Source: Phaeodactylum tricornutum CCAP 1055/1 (lineage: Eukaryota; Bacillariophyta; Bacillariophyceae; Surirellales; Neidiaceae). From it: DNA of 64,000 bases. The translations under genes and the position numbers were made by a program. Position 1 is the first letter of the stretch, and each line of letters begins with the position of its first letter. The DNA lies in assembly GCF_000150955.2 (NCBI RefSeq), contig NC_011698.1, positions 62,001-126,000 of the forward strand, in the 5' to 3' direction. This document shows, piece by piece, positions 32,583 to 42,980 of the stretch. The notes below the pieces were generated by a model. It was not told the DNA's origin. It did no database searches and saw nothing but the letters and a program-made list of their open reading frames with translations.

Positions 32583-35500
32583 ATGAGTTTGTTCGTGGCG
32601 ACGAGTCGTCGTTTGGACGGTTGGACGGGTCCCTCCGCGGATCCCGACGCGGAGTCCTGTGCCAGTTCCCCGGCATCCGCCTCGCCGCTGCGCACGACCC
32701 CGCGCCAGTACTTGTGGAGTCCCCGTGGCGTCACACGCACCCCGGAACGAGACCCGACCGCTACAACCGAATCGGGACACAAAGACGCAACCGTACACGA
32801 TGATGTAGAAAGACGTTGGACGCCGATCCAGTCCACAACGGCACGGACTCTGTTCCCTCCGACCCACTGCGACGTGGGCACGGTGTGGGACACTCGTGCC
32901 GTCGAAACCCACGCGCCGGTAGTTCCGGACACCGTGTGCCGGACCAAGACGTCCCGTTTCGCCGTGTGGCACGACACGTCCGAACCCGTGGTGCCGCTTG
33001 CGGTCCGTTCGACGACGTCAACTTTGGTGGTGGTACAGCCGTCCGTGTCGTTCGCGATCGAGACGTGTCGGAATCATTCCGACACGGTCGTCGCACGGGA
33101 ACGCTGCGATCCCGAATGGCTTCGGATCGATCACTATCGTCGAGCGAACGACACGACCGCAGCACCCAAACGTACCACCACCGCGACTAGCACAACCAGT
33201 ACAACCAGTACAATTAGGACTACTCCAAAGACCGCAGCCACAAACACAACGACCATGTCTCCTACCGTTCCTTCCGTATCCGCCACTTCCCGCCACACCA
33301 CGCTTGGTCGTGCACTGGTGGGGCCTCGGGGAGTCGATCCCGTTACGGCTCCCACCCCGACTCGGACAACACTCCCGAGTCTCACCCACACGAAGCCCCT
33401 AACTCCCACCCCGAGCAACGCCCGTATACTCCGTGACGCCTCCGGCAATCAACCCGGACGACCGGCAGTTGCTCCGTCCGAAGAACCCACGCACGACTTC
33501 CCTACCAAGATGCCGTCCCCACCCGTCGCTTCGTCCATTGCCAAAGAAAACGCCCCCACGGTCTCTCCTTCGGTCCGTAGCGATTCTCACGACGTTGTTA
33601 CCATCACCTACACCACCACTACCGAGTCCGTTCCCGAAACGTTGTGGAGCCGGGTCGTCGAGAGTGATGTTTCCTTTTTGGGAGACATTACGGACACTCC
33701 CGATCGCGACACTAGTCACGTCCACGCCAACCCTTGCGATCCGATGGACCACGCGATTGTCACGGACGACGAAGATTCGGTCACGTCCACCAGCGTGCAC
33801 GCCGTGGGAAACACCAGCACCCGCATGCTGGACGTTTCGACCACGGAGGAGTCCCACATGCTGGACCTTTCGATCGAGACGGGTCCCCAGTGTGCGCCGT
33901 CGGCTGAGCACGATGGACACGGCTTGTTCGGAGCGGATCGTACGGGTGACACCGATAACGACTCGGGGAAAGAGGAAGAAACGATCGAGACTATACTTGA
34001 TGATTCGGTCGACACGGGATCCGTTCTACCGTTGCCCGACGCCAACGGCATGGACGAATCGTCGACTGCCGGTGAGGATGATCCACGGCCGGCCCCACAA
34101 AAAAACGCACCCTTGTTGGAGACGGCCACGGTCCAAACCGAACAGTCCAACGAATACATGTCGGATCGCAAGTCATCAACGGTGGTTCCGCCAGAAACCG
34201 AGCACCCGGAGTCAGCGCCCGTCTTGTCGTGGGCGGCCGTCGCCAAAACAACACCTTCCAAACCCAAGACTTTGAACAATAGAGCGACGTCGCCAAGCAC
34301 AATTCCGGTATTCCCGGCGCCCACGCACAACAAAGTTACCACCGCCCCCCTCGATACCTCGTCCAGTACCTGGGAGCACGATGGGCTCCTCGTCTTGTGC
34401 TCGCATCAATCATTGGACAGATCCGTCACGGTCAACCAAATCAAAGTCTTTACTATATTGGGAGGTCACAACATCTCCTACGAAACCATCGACGGTGCCG
34501 ACCCGGTGCACAAACAAACCCGCAATCACCTGTTTGAAGTCTCGGGCTTGAAGGCGCAATATCCCCAGTTCTTTTTGGTCCGGAATGGCGAGCTGACCTT
34601 CTGGGGTGATTTTCACCAGTTTGTGCAGGCCGACCAAAACGGTGAATTGCAAGTGGCTTTGGCCGCAGGTGTGGAGCTAGCTCCCGTGATTCGTCCAATC
34701 GAAACGGCAATGGTCGACACCGAAGACACTTATTCTATAGAGGCGGGGAACGTCCCGAAATTATTGGTGCTCTGTTCGAATCAAACCATGAGCCGAAGAG
34801 TAACGTCGCATCAAGAAAAAGCATACACTATTCTGAAGGCTCACCGTATCCCTTTTGAAACTCTGGACGGAGCCGACGCGTGGAACAAATCTCGACGCGA
34901 GGAGCTCTTTCAGATTTCGGGACTGCGCGCGCAGTACCCCCAGTTCTTTCTGATTGACGAGACAAGCGGCACCACGACGTTTTGGGGAGATTGGGAGCGT
35001 TTCATGTACGCCAACGAAGACGACGTGCTCGTGAACGAGCTCGGTTTGACACCTTCGTATGCTCCCGAACAGCTTCAGAACCATGTGAACACGGCCAACG
35101 ATACTCACGCTAGCAAGACAGAACGGATGGAGTCCTTCGACTCCAACGCTGGAAATTCGGAAGGAACAGACGCTAATGAAAAGCGGTTCCTGGTGCTGTA
35201 CTCCAGTCAATCGCTTGATCGCCAGGTGACGGTCAATCAGGAGAAGGCATATTCCGTACTGACGAACAAAGGTATACCGTTCGAGACACTGGACGGGATC
35301 GATCCCGACAATGTCCAGCGCCGCAACACGCTCTTTCGAATCTCGGGATTGCGTGGCACGTATCCGCAGTTCTTTATCGTTGACGGTCACACCACCGAAT
35401 TCTGGGGCGACTGGAATCGTTTCAACAAGGCGAGGAAAGCTGGAAAATTGAGTATATTATCTACGCCGATCGAAAAGGAGAAAATTGCGAAGGGAATTGC

Positions 35501-37103
35501 CCAAGCATCTACGGGACAATCGGCAGCCGGAACGGGCAAGGCTCACACCGAGAATCAAAATACCTCCGCTTCCAGTAGCGCAGCTACCTCTTCTGGAACC
35601 GGTGGGCCTTCCTCACACAGCGAATCGAATAGCAACACTCGAAGTAGCCAAGCAGTAGCTACAGTACAAACAACGGACCGGATCTCTACCAAGACCGACA
35701 TTACTATTTATGGAGCTACAAGTTTTGTTGCAAAGCACGTCATTACGTATATAATGCAAACAAGCATTCATGGTGCCAATACTCTGAAAGTGACGCTGGC
35801 CGGACGCAGTTCATCCAAGGTCCAAGCCCTAACAGACGAATTCTCACAAAAGATGAAGAATCTCTTTATTGTGAGCGAGAAACCACAAGGCAAATGTGTC
35901 TTTGACTTTTTTATTGCCGAGAGTTCAAACCCTTCCGCTCTTGGCAAAATGGCATCCCGAACCAAAGTCGTCCTCAATTGCGCTGGCCCGTTCACTCGAC
36001 TTGGCTCTAACGTCGTTGCGGCCTGTGCTAAGACTGGTGCGGACTACGTCGACATAACGGGCGAGATAGAATGGGCATCCGAGATGCGGCAGCTGTACAG
36101 TGCCGACGCTGCCAAGTCTGGCTCGCGTATCATTTCATTCTGCGGATTCGATTCCATACCTTCTGACCTGGCTGTTTACACTGCGATCAAGGTCATGAAA
36201 GAAAAGTTGAAACAAAACGCGAAACCTATCGAAACAGCGTCGACATATCACTCCAACTTTGGGCTTGCCAACGGCGGCACGTTGCAAACGGTCTCGGAAA
36301 TGTCGCTAAACCTACGGCATTGCCTTTTCCGTTGGGTCCCCTACCTTCTCAACGATCCTTTGGCGCTGACCCATCCCAGCGATCGCAGTGCGCAGTCGCC
36401 GCAAGAAACGCGAAACAGAATGGCCAAGGCAGAATGGATCAACCAGTTGCCGTTCTTCCATTCAATTTTTCGAATGGGTGTGTCGTCGCCATTCTTTATG
36501 GCTCCAGTCAACACCAAAGTTGTCAACGCCTCCGCCGTTGCCAACAACTACGGGCCGAGCTTCACTTACTACGAACGATATGTGCCGACGGGCTTTCGTT
36601 TCACAGTTCAGCTAGGAACACTGTCGCTGCTTCCCGCAGTCGTCACTCAATTTTTAATATATCTCGCGGCGTTTCTGATCAAATTTCCCATTCTTGGGCC
36701 GTTGCTGATCCAATGGTTTATGCCACCAGGCTCTGGTGCATCGGATCTTTTCTGCAAAACGGGATATGCTGAAGTCTATGCGGACGTTGTTACTTCCCCC
36801 AATGCCGCGGGAAAGGTTGACAAGGCAAACTGCTTCCTGGCCTTTGAGGGAGATCCCGGGAATTGGGTGACAGCTCAAACAGTAGCCGAGTCGGCACTCG
36901 CCTTGGCACTGAACAAGAAGGATCTTCCGCCTCGTAGCCAGGACGGCTTTGGTACGCCAACCGAAATTCTCGGTGGTGTTCTTCTGAAACGTTTGACCGA
37001 GACCAAGATTCGCCCTGTGGTTGTTGTGACCGACGTGCGTGCGGCGACATCAAAAATAGAGTGGTCTATGTTTCCCCTACATGTGACAATGAGCGCCCAC
37101 TAG
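32583..37103 (+). CDS. Three tandem thioredoxin-fold-like repeats fused to saccharopine-dehydrogenase-like oxidoreductase
   Basis: One uninterrupted frame of 1506 residues from the ATG at 32583. Residues 1-590 are threonine-, serine- and acid-rich and probably disordered. Three repeats of about 95 residues follow (about 600-693, 725-820, 867-957). Each begins LLVLCS/FLVLYSSQSLDR, has VNQEKAY, an ETLDGAD segment, a SGLRAQYPQFF motif and an FWGDW end. The cis-proline-like YPQFF and overall length recall SH3BGR/glutaredoxin-like folds, but there is no C-x-x-C. From about 1039 to the end it is a saccharopine-dehydrogenase/trans-enoyl-reductase-like protein: Rossmann start TDITIYGATSFVAKH, VVLNCAGPFTRLG, DYVDITGE and FCGFDSIPSDL. 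A hydrophobic stretch near residue 1360 suggests membrane or lipid association. Relatives of this C-terminal part act on lipid substrates; the reaction here is unknown. Confidence 0.8.
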   Translation: MSLFVATSRRLDGWTGPSADPDAESCASSPASASPLRTTPRQYLWSPRGVTRTPERDPTATTESGHKDATVHDDVERRWTPIQSTTARTLFPPTHCDVGTVWDTRAVETHAPVVPDTVCRTKTSRFAVWHDTSEPVVPLAVRSTTSTLVVVQPSVSFAIETCRNHSDTVVARERCDPEWLRIDHYRRANDTTAAPKRTTTATSTTSTTSTIRTTPKTAATNTTTMSPTVPSVSATSRHTTLGRALVGPRGVDPVTAPTPTRTTLPSLTHTKPLTPTPSNARILRDASGNQPGRPAVAPSEEPTHDFPTKMPSPPVASSIAKENAPTVSPSVRSDSHDVVTITYTTTTESVPETLWSRVVESDVSFLGDITDTPDRDTSHVHANPCDPMDHAIVTDDEDSVTSTSVHAVGNTSTRMLDVSTTEESHMLDLSIETGPQCAPSAEHDGHGLFGADRTGDTDNDSGKEEETIETILDDSVDTGSVLPLPDANGMDESSTAGEDDPRPAPQKNAPLLETATVQTEQSNEYMSDRKSSTVVPPETEHPESAPVLSWAAVAKTTPSKPKTLNNRATSPSTIPVFPAPTHNKVTTAPLDTSSSTWEHDGLLVLCSHQSLDRSVTVNQIKVFTILGGHNISYETIDGADPVHKQTRNHLFEVSGLKAQYPQFFLVRNGELTFWGDFHQFVQADQNGELQVALAAGVELAPVIRPIETAMVDTEDTYSIEAGNVPKLLVLCSNQTMSRRVTSHQEKAYTILKAHRIPFETLDGADAWNKSRREELFQISGLRAQYPQFFLIDETSGTTTFWGDWERFMYANEDDVLVNELGLTPSYAPEQLQNHVNTANDTHASKTERMESFDSNAGNSEGTDANEKRFLVLYSSQSLDRQVTVNQEKAYSVLTNKGIPFETLDGIDPDNVQRRNTLFRISGLRGTYPQFFIVDGHTTEFWGDWNRFNKARKAGKLSILSTPIEKEKIAKGIAQASTGQSAAGTGKAHTENQNTSASSSAATSSGTGGPSSHSESNSNTRSSQAVATVQTTDRISTKTDITIYGATSFVAKHVITYIMQTSIHGANTLKVTLAGRSSSKVQALTDEFSQKMKNLFIVSEKPQGKCVFDFFIAESSNPSALGKMASRTKVVLNCAGPFTRLGSNVVAACAKTGADYVDITGEIEWASEMRQLYSADAAKSGSRIISFCGFDSIPSDLAVYTAIKVMKEKLKQNAKPIETASTYHSNFGLANGGTLQTVSEMSLNLRHCLFRWVPYLLNDPLALTHPSDRSAQSPQETRNRMAKAEWINQLPFFHSIFRMGVSSPFFMAPVNTKVVNASAVANNYGPSFTYYERYVPTGFRFTVQLGTLSLLPAVVTQFLIYLAAFLIKFPILGPLLIQWFMPPGSGASDLFCKTGYAEVYADVVTSPNAAGKVDKANCFLAFEGDPGNWVTAQTVAESALALALNKKDLPPRSQDGFGTPTEILGGVLLKRLTETKIRPVVVVTDVRAATSKIEWSMFPLHVTMSAH

Positions 37104-37199
37104 ATGATTGAGGTCGACATTTGCTTACAGTCAGCTTTGAAAGTAAACGATATAATCAAAATATTGGTAGGAACCGTTTTTCGTCACACCAGATTAGGT

Positions 37200-40031
37200 T
37201 TACAACTGCATAATTTCAGCGGCAAACTCACATCCCACGGGGATGACGCCCTTGGCACGCAAAGTCGAAACGAGCTCGTCAATCGGCACCTTGTGCTCCG
37301 TCTTGGCCTTCAGATCCTTGACGGTAACTTTGCTCTCCGCCAGCTCCTCTTCTCCCACGATTACCATAAAGGGTATGTCACGATCCAAAGCATTCTGTAA
37401 TTCCTTTTTCAGTTTCGCGTTCTCTTGTTGACTAAATTCTGCACTGAGTTTATTGTCCCACAAAATTCGTGCAATGCGCATCTTTTCCTTCATCATGGTT
37501 CCGCCAGCAGCCGCGATCAAAATATTGACGTTCGCGCGCTTGATAGATCCCCCTTGCTGCTCGCGCAATCGAGCCTCCATCAGGGTAAACACGCGCTCGA
37601 TCCCTACACTTACTCCAACGCACGGTGTCTGCTTGCCGGCTTCCTGAAACATGGAAACCAAATTGTCGTAACGCCCACCTCCACCAATACTGCCGACTTG
37701 CGCTTCACCGCTCATACAGACGGCTTCGTAAATGACCCCAGTGTAGTAATCGAGACCGCGCGCTAGACTCAGGTCGAAGGAAATAAATTTGAGTTTGTCC
37801 ATGGCTTCGAGGTATTCAAACAGAATGCGTAAGTCTTCCATGGCTTCGTTGGCACCCTTGTGGTTGCCAAAACGGTTTCCGTCCATCAAGGATTTGTACA
37901 TATCCCAAGGTGGTCCCTTGTTTAACACAAAGGTTCCAATCTTGTCCGCTACGCTTTCTGGCAGACCCTTGTCCTCCACCATTTCCCGTTTGACTTCGGA
38001 CCATGCTTCTTTATCAAGCTTGTCCACGGCGGAACAAATGGTCCGAAACTTGTCGGCTGGTACGCCACACAAATCGAGAATAGCGTCCAGCAGTCTTCGG
38101 TGATTGAGTTTGATCCCAAAGTCTCCAATGGGCAAGGCGTCGAGAATATCACAGGCCACACAGAGACATTCCGAGTCCGGCACCATGCGTCCGTACGTTC
38201 CGGCTATATCGAAATCGCACTGATAGAATTCCCGGTACCGCCCACGATTCAACTGGGGTTGATCCCGACGGTACACCTTACCAATATGGAAACGTTTAAT
38301 GTTACCGACACTGTTAAGGGACAAGAACCGGGCAAAGGGTACGGTCAGATCGTACCGCAGGGCCAAGAGCTCCCCACCTTGATCGGCCAAATCGTAAATG
38401 AGTTTGGAGTCTTCGCCGTACTTGCCCGTCAAGGTATCCTTGAGTTCGAATACGGGTGTGTCAATCTCCACGGCACCGTGCGATTCGAAAACGCGTCGAA
38501 TAATGTTGAAGGCTTCCTGACGAATCATCATTTGTTCCGGTAGGTAGTCCCGGGTACCTTTGGCAATTTTCGGTTTGCGTTGGACTCCACCCGACAATAG
38601 CTTGTCGCACAGTTCACTCACGGCCTGGCAACGGTCCGGGGTCAGTTGGATCGGGGCCGCGTCCTGGACTCCTGTCCTTAGAATTTCGAGGAGCGGTACC
38701 GTTCCGGCTCCAAAGAGGGCGACACCCTTCTTTTCCTTGGCCATCCGCTTGGCGGCGGCCTTGGCTTCCTTTTCGGCACGTTTTTTGAGAATTTTGGCCT
38801 TTTGTGCAGTCGTCAGGCCGGCAAACTCATCGTCGTCTGTACGGGGAGCGTCCGTCGGTGCCGCCGTCGTAATCGTAGGAGTGCTCTCTTTGGTCCGGGC
38901 GTCCACTTCGGCTTGTGCCGTCACTTGATGAATTCGGGCACAGGCCCATTCCACTTCACGTTCCAACGAGAGTTGTAGAGTGGCCACGAGGTCGGTATAG
39001 GAAGCGAGGGAGAGTGTGGGGGAAGGTCCGGTCGGTACCGGTGTGGCTTGCCGGGCTTGTGAGGTTTCCCAGAGTACTTGTACGGCCCGGGCTGCCTGTG
39101 CACGAGCCAAGTCCTGAACGGTCGAGTCGAGTACGGTAGCGGGCGTGGCCGCCATGCCGTTGAGTTCCAATTCCATCGTCTGGGCCACGGCTTGCAGCGT
39201 AGCCCCGGCGGGACCGACGTATTGCGGAATATTCGTGTAGACGGCATCGTCGTTGTCGTCGTCGTCCCGATGGGTCTCGTACTTGCTGGCGTTCAGGAGG
39301 GCCCGGAGGAGGGCAGCGGCGGCACTCATGGCACGGTGCGGTCGCAACACATCGTAGTGAAGTTCAGCGGCCGCGTCCAAAACGACCGTGGCCATCCCAC
39401 GGGCGTCGACCGTCAGCGCGGCCACCGGAACGGAAACCGCCGCCAACCGGACGGCGCCATGCGTCGCCAAACCATCCAACGCCAATGTGACGCACCGTGC
39501 CACGGCGTGAGTAATGTCGAGAGCAGGGTCGGTACGAGGATTCCCTTGGCGACTGCTACTGCTACCCGCCGTGGTGGTGGTAGTGACACCGACGGCGAGG
39601 AACGCCGCGAGGACGGCGACGCAGGCGTCCGTGTCGCGGGGCAGGGTTCGTGCGATGGCCGTAGAAGATTGCTGAAGGGCGGAAACGGTCCCGACGAGTC
39701 GTTCGGCGGCCACATGGGCGTCCGACGGCGTGGAGAAGAAACGTCCCGGCTGTGCCACGTGCAAGGCTAAAACGGTGAGAATGGCCAAGGTTTCCGGGAT
39801 GCTCGTTGTTACGGTCGTACTAATGGGAGCGGTAGCGGACGTTGCCGTTGCTTCGTCGCGCAAGTTCCAGGACGCAAAGAGTTGCGTCCCGACGCCATCG
39901 TCGTCGGTGTTGTTCTTATTGAGCGGTGTCTCCGTCGACGGCGTGGCCAATTCCAAAGGTTCGCCGAGAAAGGCGACGGCGGACAATTCGGTCAACGTCA
40001 AACGACGTCCTTTCCCAATCAGAACCGTCAT
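37200..40031 (-). CDS. HARS: Histidyl-tRNA synthetase with long N-terminal extension
   Basis: 943 residues from the ATG of MTVLIGKGRR at 40031; the frame is open further upstream but without a credible earlier start. The class II catalytic core starts near residue 490 (IAKGTRDYLPEQM). It has motif 2 (RGRYREFYQCDFD), the HisRS-specific ARGLDYYTG (about 757) and GGGGRYDNL (about 782), and an anticodon-binding domain at the C-terminus. The first 480 residues form an alanine-rich helical extension with His/Asp and low-complexity inserts, followed by a lysine-rich linker (KKRAEKEAKAAAKRMAKEKK). Plant cytosolic HisRS has a comparable extension, so this is probably the cytosolic enzyme; I see no clear targeting peptide. 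It charges tRNA-His. It is convergent with the fusion oxidoreductase, 96 nt apart. Confidence 0.93.
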   Translation of the reverse strand: MTVLIGKGRRLTLTELSAVAFLGEPLELATPSTETPLNKNNTDDDGVGTQLFASWNLRDEATATSATAPISTTVTTSIPETLAILTVLALHVAQPGRFFSTPSDAHVAAERLVGTVSALQQSSTAIARTLPRDTDACVAVLAAFLAVGVTTTTTAGSSSSRQGNPRTDPALDITHAVARCVTLALDGLATHGAVRLAAVSVPVAALTVDARGMATVVLDAAAELHYDVLRPHRAMSAAAALLRALLNASKYETHRDDDDNDDAVYTNIPQYVGPAGATLQAVAQTMELELNGMAATPATVLDSTVQDLARAQAARAVQVLWETSQARQATPVPTGPSPTLSLASYTDLVATLQLSLEREVEWACARIHQVTAQAEVDARTKESTPTITTAAPTDAPRTDDDEFAGLTTAQKAKILKKRAEKEAKAAAKRMAKEKKGVALFGAGTVPLLEILRTGVQDAAPIQLTPDRCQAVSELCDKLLSGGVQRKPKIAKGTRDYLPEQMMIRQEAFNIIRRVFESHGAVEIDTPVFELKDTLTGKYGEDSKLIYDLADQGGELLALRYDLTVPFARFLSLNSVGNIKRFHIGKVYRRDQPQLNRGRYREFYQCDFDIAGTYGRMVPDSECLCVACDILDALPIGDFGIKLNHRRLLDAILDLCGVPADKFRTICSAVDKLDKEAWSEVKREMVEDKGLPESVADKIGTFVLNKGPPWDMYKSLMDGNRFGNHKGANEAMEDLRILFEYLEAMDKLKFISFDLSLARGLDYYTGVIYEAVCMSGEAQVGSIGGGGRYDNLVSMFQEAGKQTPCVGVSVGIERVFTLMEARLREQQGGSIKRANVNILIAAAGGTMMKEKMRIARILWDNKLSAEFSQQENAKLKKELQNALDRDIPFMVIVGEEELAESKVTVKDLKAKTEHKVPIDELVSTLRAKGVIPVGCEFAAEIMQL

Positions 40032-40576
40032 TCTGTCAAACGAAAGGTACACCAACGAAAGGGAATGTACGTGTGTATGTGTGTATAATATGTAAAGGAT
40101 AGGAGACCAGAGAGTGCGATTGCCAGAGGCACGGCGTACAACACAATGAGAACACGTCTCTTTTGGAGGAAGCGCGTGGTGGGAGGAAAACGACGTTTTC
40201 GTCGGGTCACCAAACCGGACACAACACACACACTCGAACGTGCGGCGGAGAGAATGTGTCCCCGGCTCGATAAAGTATATAGGTAAGTAGGTCGGGTAAG
40301 ACAGTGCATGTATATATGTTTTGACTTCCAATTCCGGCAATCACTACTAAAACAATAGTCTTGTATATGTCGTATCCGAATAAACGGATCGAGAACGAAG
40401 CGACGCGAACGACCCGGAACTGACAGATCACCCCAAACCCACCACATTCGTACAGTTACGAACAGTAATGTAAAAATGCTCACCGACAAGAATGGAACTT
40501 CGGACACACTGTCCAACAAGGCCAATAAGGGGACCTTGGAACACCATCCGGAACGGCGGGACACAACCACGAAACC
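40032..40576. promoter_or_regulatory. Divergent promoter region, HARS and a small gene
   Basis: This is 545 nt between head-to-head starts. I see no TATA box with certainty. Short TATA-like words near 40275 and 40310 are possible. No coding frame is credible. Confidence 0.4.
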
Positions 40577-41134
40577 ATGAAGAATGACGACAACAACAAC
40601 AACAACATGGATTGCTCGGTATCGTCCCGTACGGCGGCACTCGCTCACATCCTCCCGTACCAAGCCTCGCACGTCGCCGACTACGTCAACGCTCAAACGG
40701 CCTGGCACGACGCCGTCACACAAACCCACCGACCCACGGATCCGGTACCGACCTCCGCGACGTACTACACCGTGGTGGAAGCCTTACACGACGCACTCGT
40801 CCGGGTCCAGCACGATGTGCAGGAATTGCAACGCGTCTACGCGACCTTCACCGACGACGACGACACGGCGTCCACCACTACCACCATGCCGTCGTCGCGT
40901 CGGCGACGGGAGGACGGGAACGCCAAAGAGTTACTCCGGACGCATTTGGACCGGACCGTGCGGGTACTACAAAGTATTGACGGGGGAGTGGCCTTGGGAC
41001 ATCACCGACACGGGATACCGGCCATTACTCCACGGAATTCGCGGGATGGAGCCCTCGTCGCCGTGGCCACGCTAAGGGCGTCCGTGGCGGCCTTGCCCGG
41101 GGAATGGCGCGAGGCCCCTCCTGCCTCGGTGTAG
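40577..41134 (+). CDS. Small hypothetical protein
   Basis: 185 residues from an ATG at 40577. The start is followed by an asparagine run (AAC repeat). The body is mostly helical in character: SSRTAALAHILPYQASHVADY, then YYTVVEALHDALVRVQHDVQELQRVYATF, an acidic and threonine-rich loop, and KELLRTHLDRTVRVLQSI. I see no known domain, signal peptide or membrane helix. Amphipathic spacing of leucine and valine suggests a helical bundle or coiled coil. The overlapping frames on both strands carry arginine-rich shadows, so this frame has the best coding character. Confidence 0.5.
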   Translation: MKNDDNNNNNMDCSVSSRTAALAHILPYQASHVADYVNAQTAWHDAVTQTHRPTDPVPTSATYYTVVEALHDALVRVQHDVQELQRVYATFTDDDDTASTTTTMPSSRRRREDGNAKELLRTHLDRTVRVLQSIDGGVALGHHRHGIPAITPRNSRDGALVAVATLRASVAALPGEWREAPPASV

Positions 41135-41384
41135 TGGAAGGGAAAAAAGGATCTGCCCACTGACAGTGACCACAAGGATGGACGGAGCAGATTGTGTATA
41201 TAGGTAGATAAATAGATAGATAGATACCATTGTACAAATTGTAGTTTGGGAGAGGAATCCCTCGCTCGTGACACGTCAAAGTTGCTTCCTTATTTTGGAC
41301 TACTATTGATTGGTAGGAGTAACGTTCCGGAAACATACTAGTTACAGTCAACTGCGAACTACACTCGTTCATTTTTGACTTCTA
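41135..41384. other. Convergent spacer
   Basis: This is 250 nt between convergent stops; it contains an imperfect GATA-type tetranucleotide run (about 41200-41226). No gene. Confidence 0.4.
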
Positions 41385-42980
41385 TTAGACACTGTCTTCC
41401 GTAAAGGCGTCAGCATCGGCCAGGCTTTTTTGCGTAGGCGAGCTGACGTCCTCGTGTATTGCTTCCACGTCCCCCTTCTCGCCAAGCAAATCCTTGTCCT
41501 TGGTCTCCAAAGCTTCCTCCTCTTCTTGCTGCCAATTCTCTTCCAGCTCCACCTCAATGCCGTCGATCAAATCGGTCGGGATCACCAAATTCAAAATAAT
41601 TGCACAGATACTACCAATAAAGTAGGGCGTATTCACGGCAATCATAACCCCGACCCGGAACGAGTCCGTCAATGTCGACATGTCGTCGTTGTACGGCCAC
41701 CACTGGTTTGGACGAGTCGCCGCCGCACCAATGCCCGGAGCGGACCACGCTGGAACCAGCGCAGTGCCAACTCCCAGCGCCAACGAAGTCGCCACAATGT
41801 AGTGCGTCCGACGATCAATGCGACTAAAGCCAATGAGCTTGATGCCCGACACTATTATGATGGCAAACAGAAAAGTGAGAGCTCCGCCCAGGACGCAGTC
41901 AGGGATTGACAAAATCCATCCTCCAATCTTGGCAAGCACGCCAAAGCACAGCAACCAAAATCCGCAGGAGTAGCCCGCAGAAGTAGAAGCACATCGGGTA
42001 AGGGCCACAATGCCGTTGTTTTGTGACAATGTTGTGTTGGGCGGAGTCGTTCCCAGGGCCGCAAAGAATGTCGCGACCGCATCGCCGAGCAAACCGCCCT
42101 GTACACGACGAGTATGAGCCTCTCCCGAAGGGCGCAGACGAGATGCATGCTCGGTAGCCGTGACGTCGCCCATGGTTTCCATGGCAGTCACCATAAAGGC
42201 AAAGAGTATAGGAATAATGGCAGGACCGTAGATGCTAATCGGAAAGGTCTCCACCCATAAGAATGTAAAAGCACTGCTGCTCTTGATGCGATCAGCGGTG
42301 ACAAAACGATCCCCTTCGTAAGTTGCCATTGCCGAGATAGCATAACCACCCAAGAGCCCCCAAATCACCATGGTGTTCCGCATAAACGGACTTCCGAAAA
42401 TCTCGACAATCAAGAAAATGAGAAAAACGGAGAATCCTAGGCCAATATAGGGGCCGGAAACGTATCCGAGTTGCACGTCACCGTTCCCTAGACACGGATT
42501 ATCGGCACTCGGGTTGCCGGAGCAGCCCACGCCGCCTCCCCAAAAGCGGATTCCTGCGCCAGTGAGTTGATCTCCGATTAACATGACAGTAACGCCAAGC
42601 ACGTAGGGAGGACAGATTCGTTGTAGAATTTTGTTGGGCGCGAGAGAAATCAGCGCCTCTAGCCAGACGCAAACCATGATCGTACCAAGTAGTTTACCCC
42701 ACGCTTCCTCAAGGGTAAAACCACGTGACACAATGTCGAACAAGATCACCGGGAAGATGGCGTTATACTGATTCGCAGTTCCCATGGTACTCAAAATACC
42801 TGTTCCAAGTTGATACTTGGTAAAGGGGATTGGAATGGCACTGACTTGCATTACTGTTCCCAGTCCAGAACAGATCAAGGATGCGCTTACAAGGTACTGC
42901 GCAATATCCAACGCTTCCTCTCGGTTGGCCCCTTGCTCTGCTCCCAAGGCTGGGTCGTACGTTTCGGGAAAGTAACTCAT
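41385..42980 (-). CDS. NCS2 family purine (xanthine/urate) permease
   Basis: The frame from 42980 gives 531 residues with about twelve hydrophobic segments. NCS2/NAT signatures are clear: QYLVSASLICSGLGTVMQV, YQLGTGILSTMGT, MVTAMETMGDVTATE (substrate-site glutamate region) and TTLSQNNGIVALTRCAS, the QNxG motif of fungal UapA-type urate/xanthine carriers. The C-terminal tail is acidic and cytosolic. The N-terminus is incomplete in this frame: family members have a helix with a GLQHALAM-like motif before this point. A coding-like 57-codon frame directly upstream (42977-43150) supplies a family-like lead-in but is one base out of register. Proton-coupled purine uptake at the plasma membrane is inferred from the family. 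Confidence 0.85.
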   Translation of the reverse strand: MSYFPETYDPALGAEQGANREEALDIAQYLVSASLICSGLGTVMQVSAIPIPFTKYQLGTGILSTMGTANQYNAIFPVILFDIVSRGFTLEEAWGKLLGTIMVCVWLEALISLAPNKILQRICPPYVLGVTVMLIGDQLTGAGIRFWGGGVGCSGNPSADNPCLGNGDVQLGYVSGPYIGLGFSVFLIFLIVEIFGSPFMRNTMVIWGLLGGYAISAMATYEGDRFVTADRIKSSSAFTFLWVETFPISIYGPAIIPILFAFMVTAMETMGDVTATEHASRLRPSGEAHTRRVQGGLLGDAVATFFAALGTTPPNTTLSQNNGIVALTRCASTSAGYSCGFWLLCFGVLAKIGGWILSIPDCVLGGALTFLFAIIIVSGIKLIGFSRIDRRTHYIVATSLALGVGTALVPAWSAPGIGAAATRPNQWWPYNDDMSTLTDSFRVGVMIAVNTPYFIGSICAIILNLVIPTDLIDGIEVELEENWQQEEEEALETKDKDLLGEKGDVEAIHEDVSSPTQKSLADADAFTEDSV

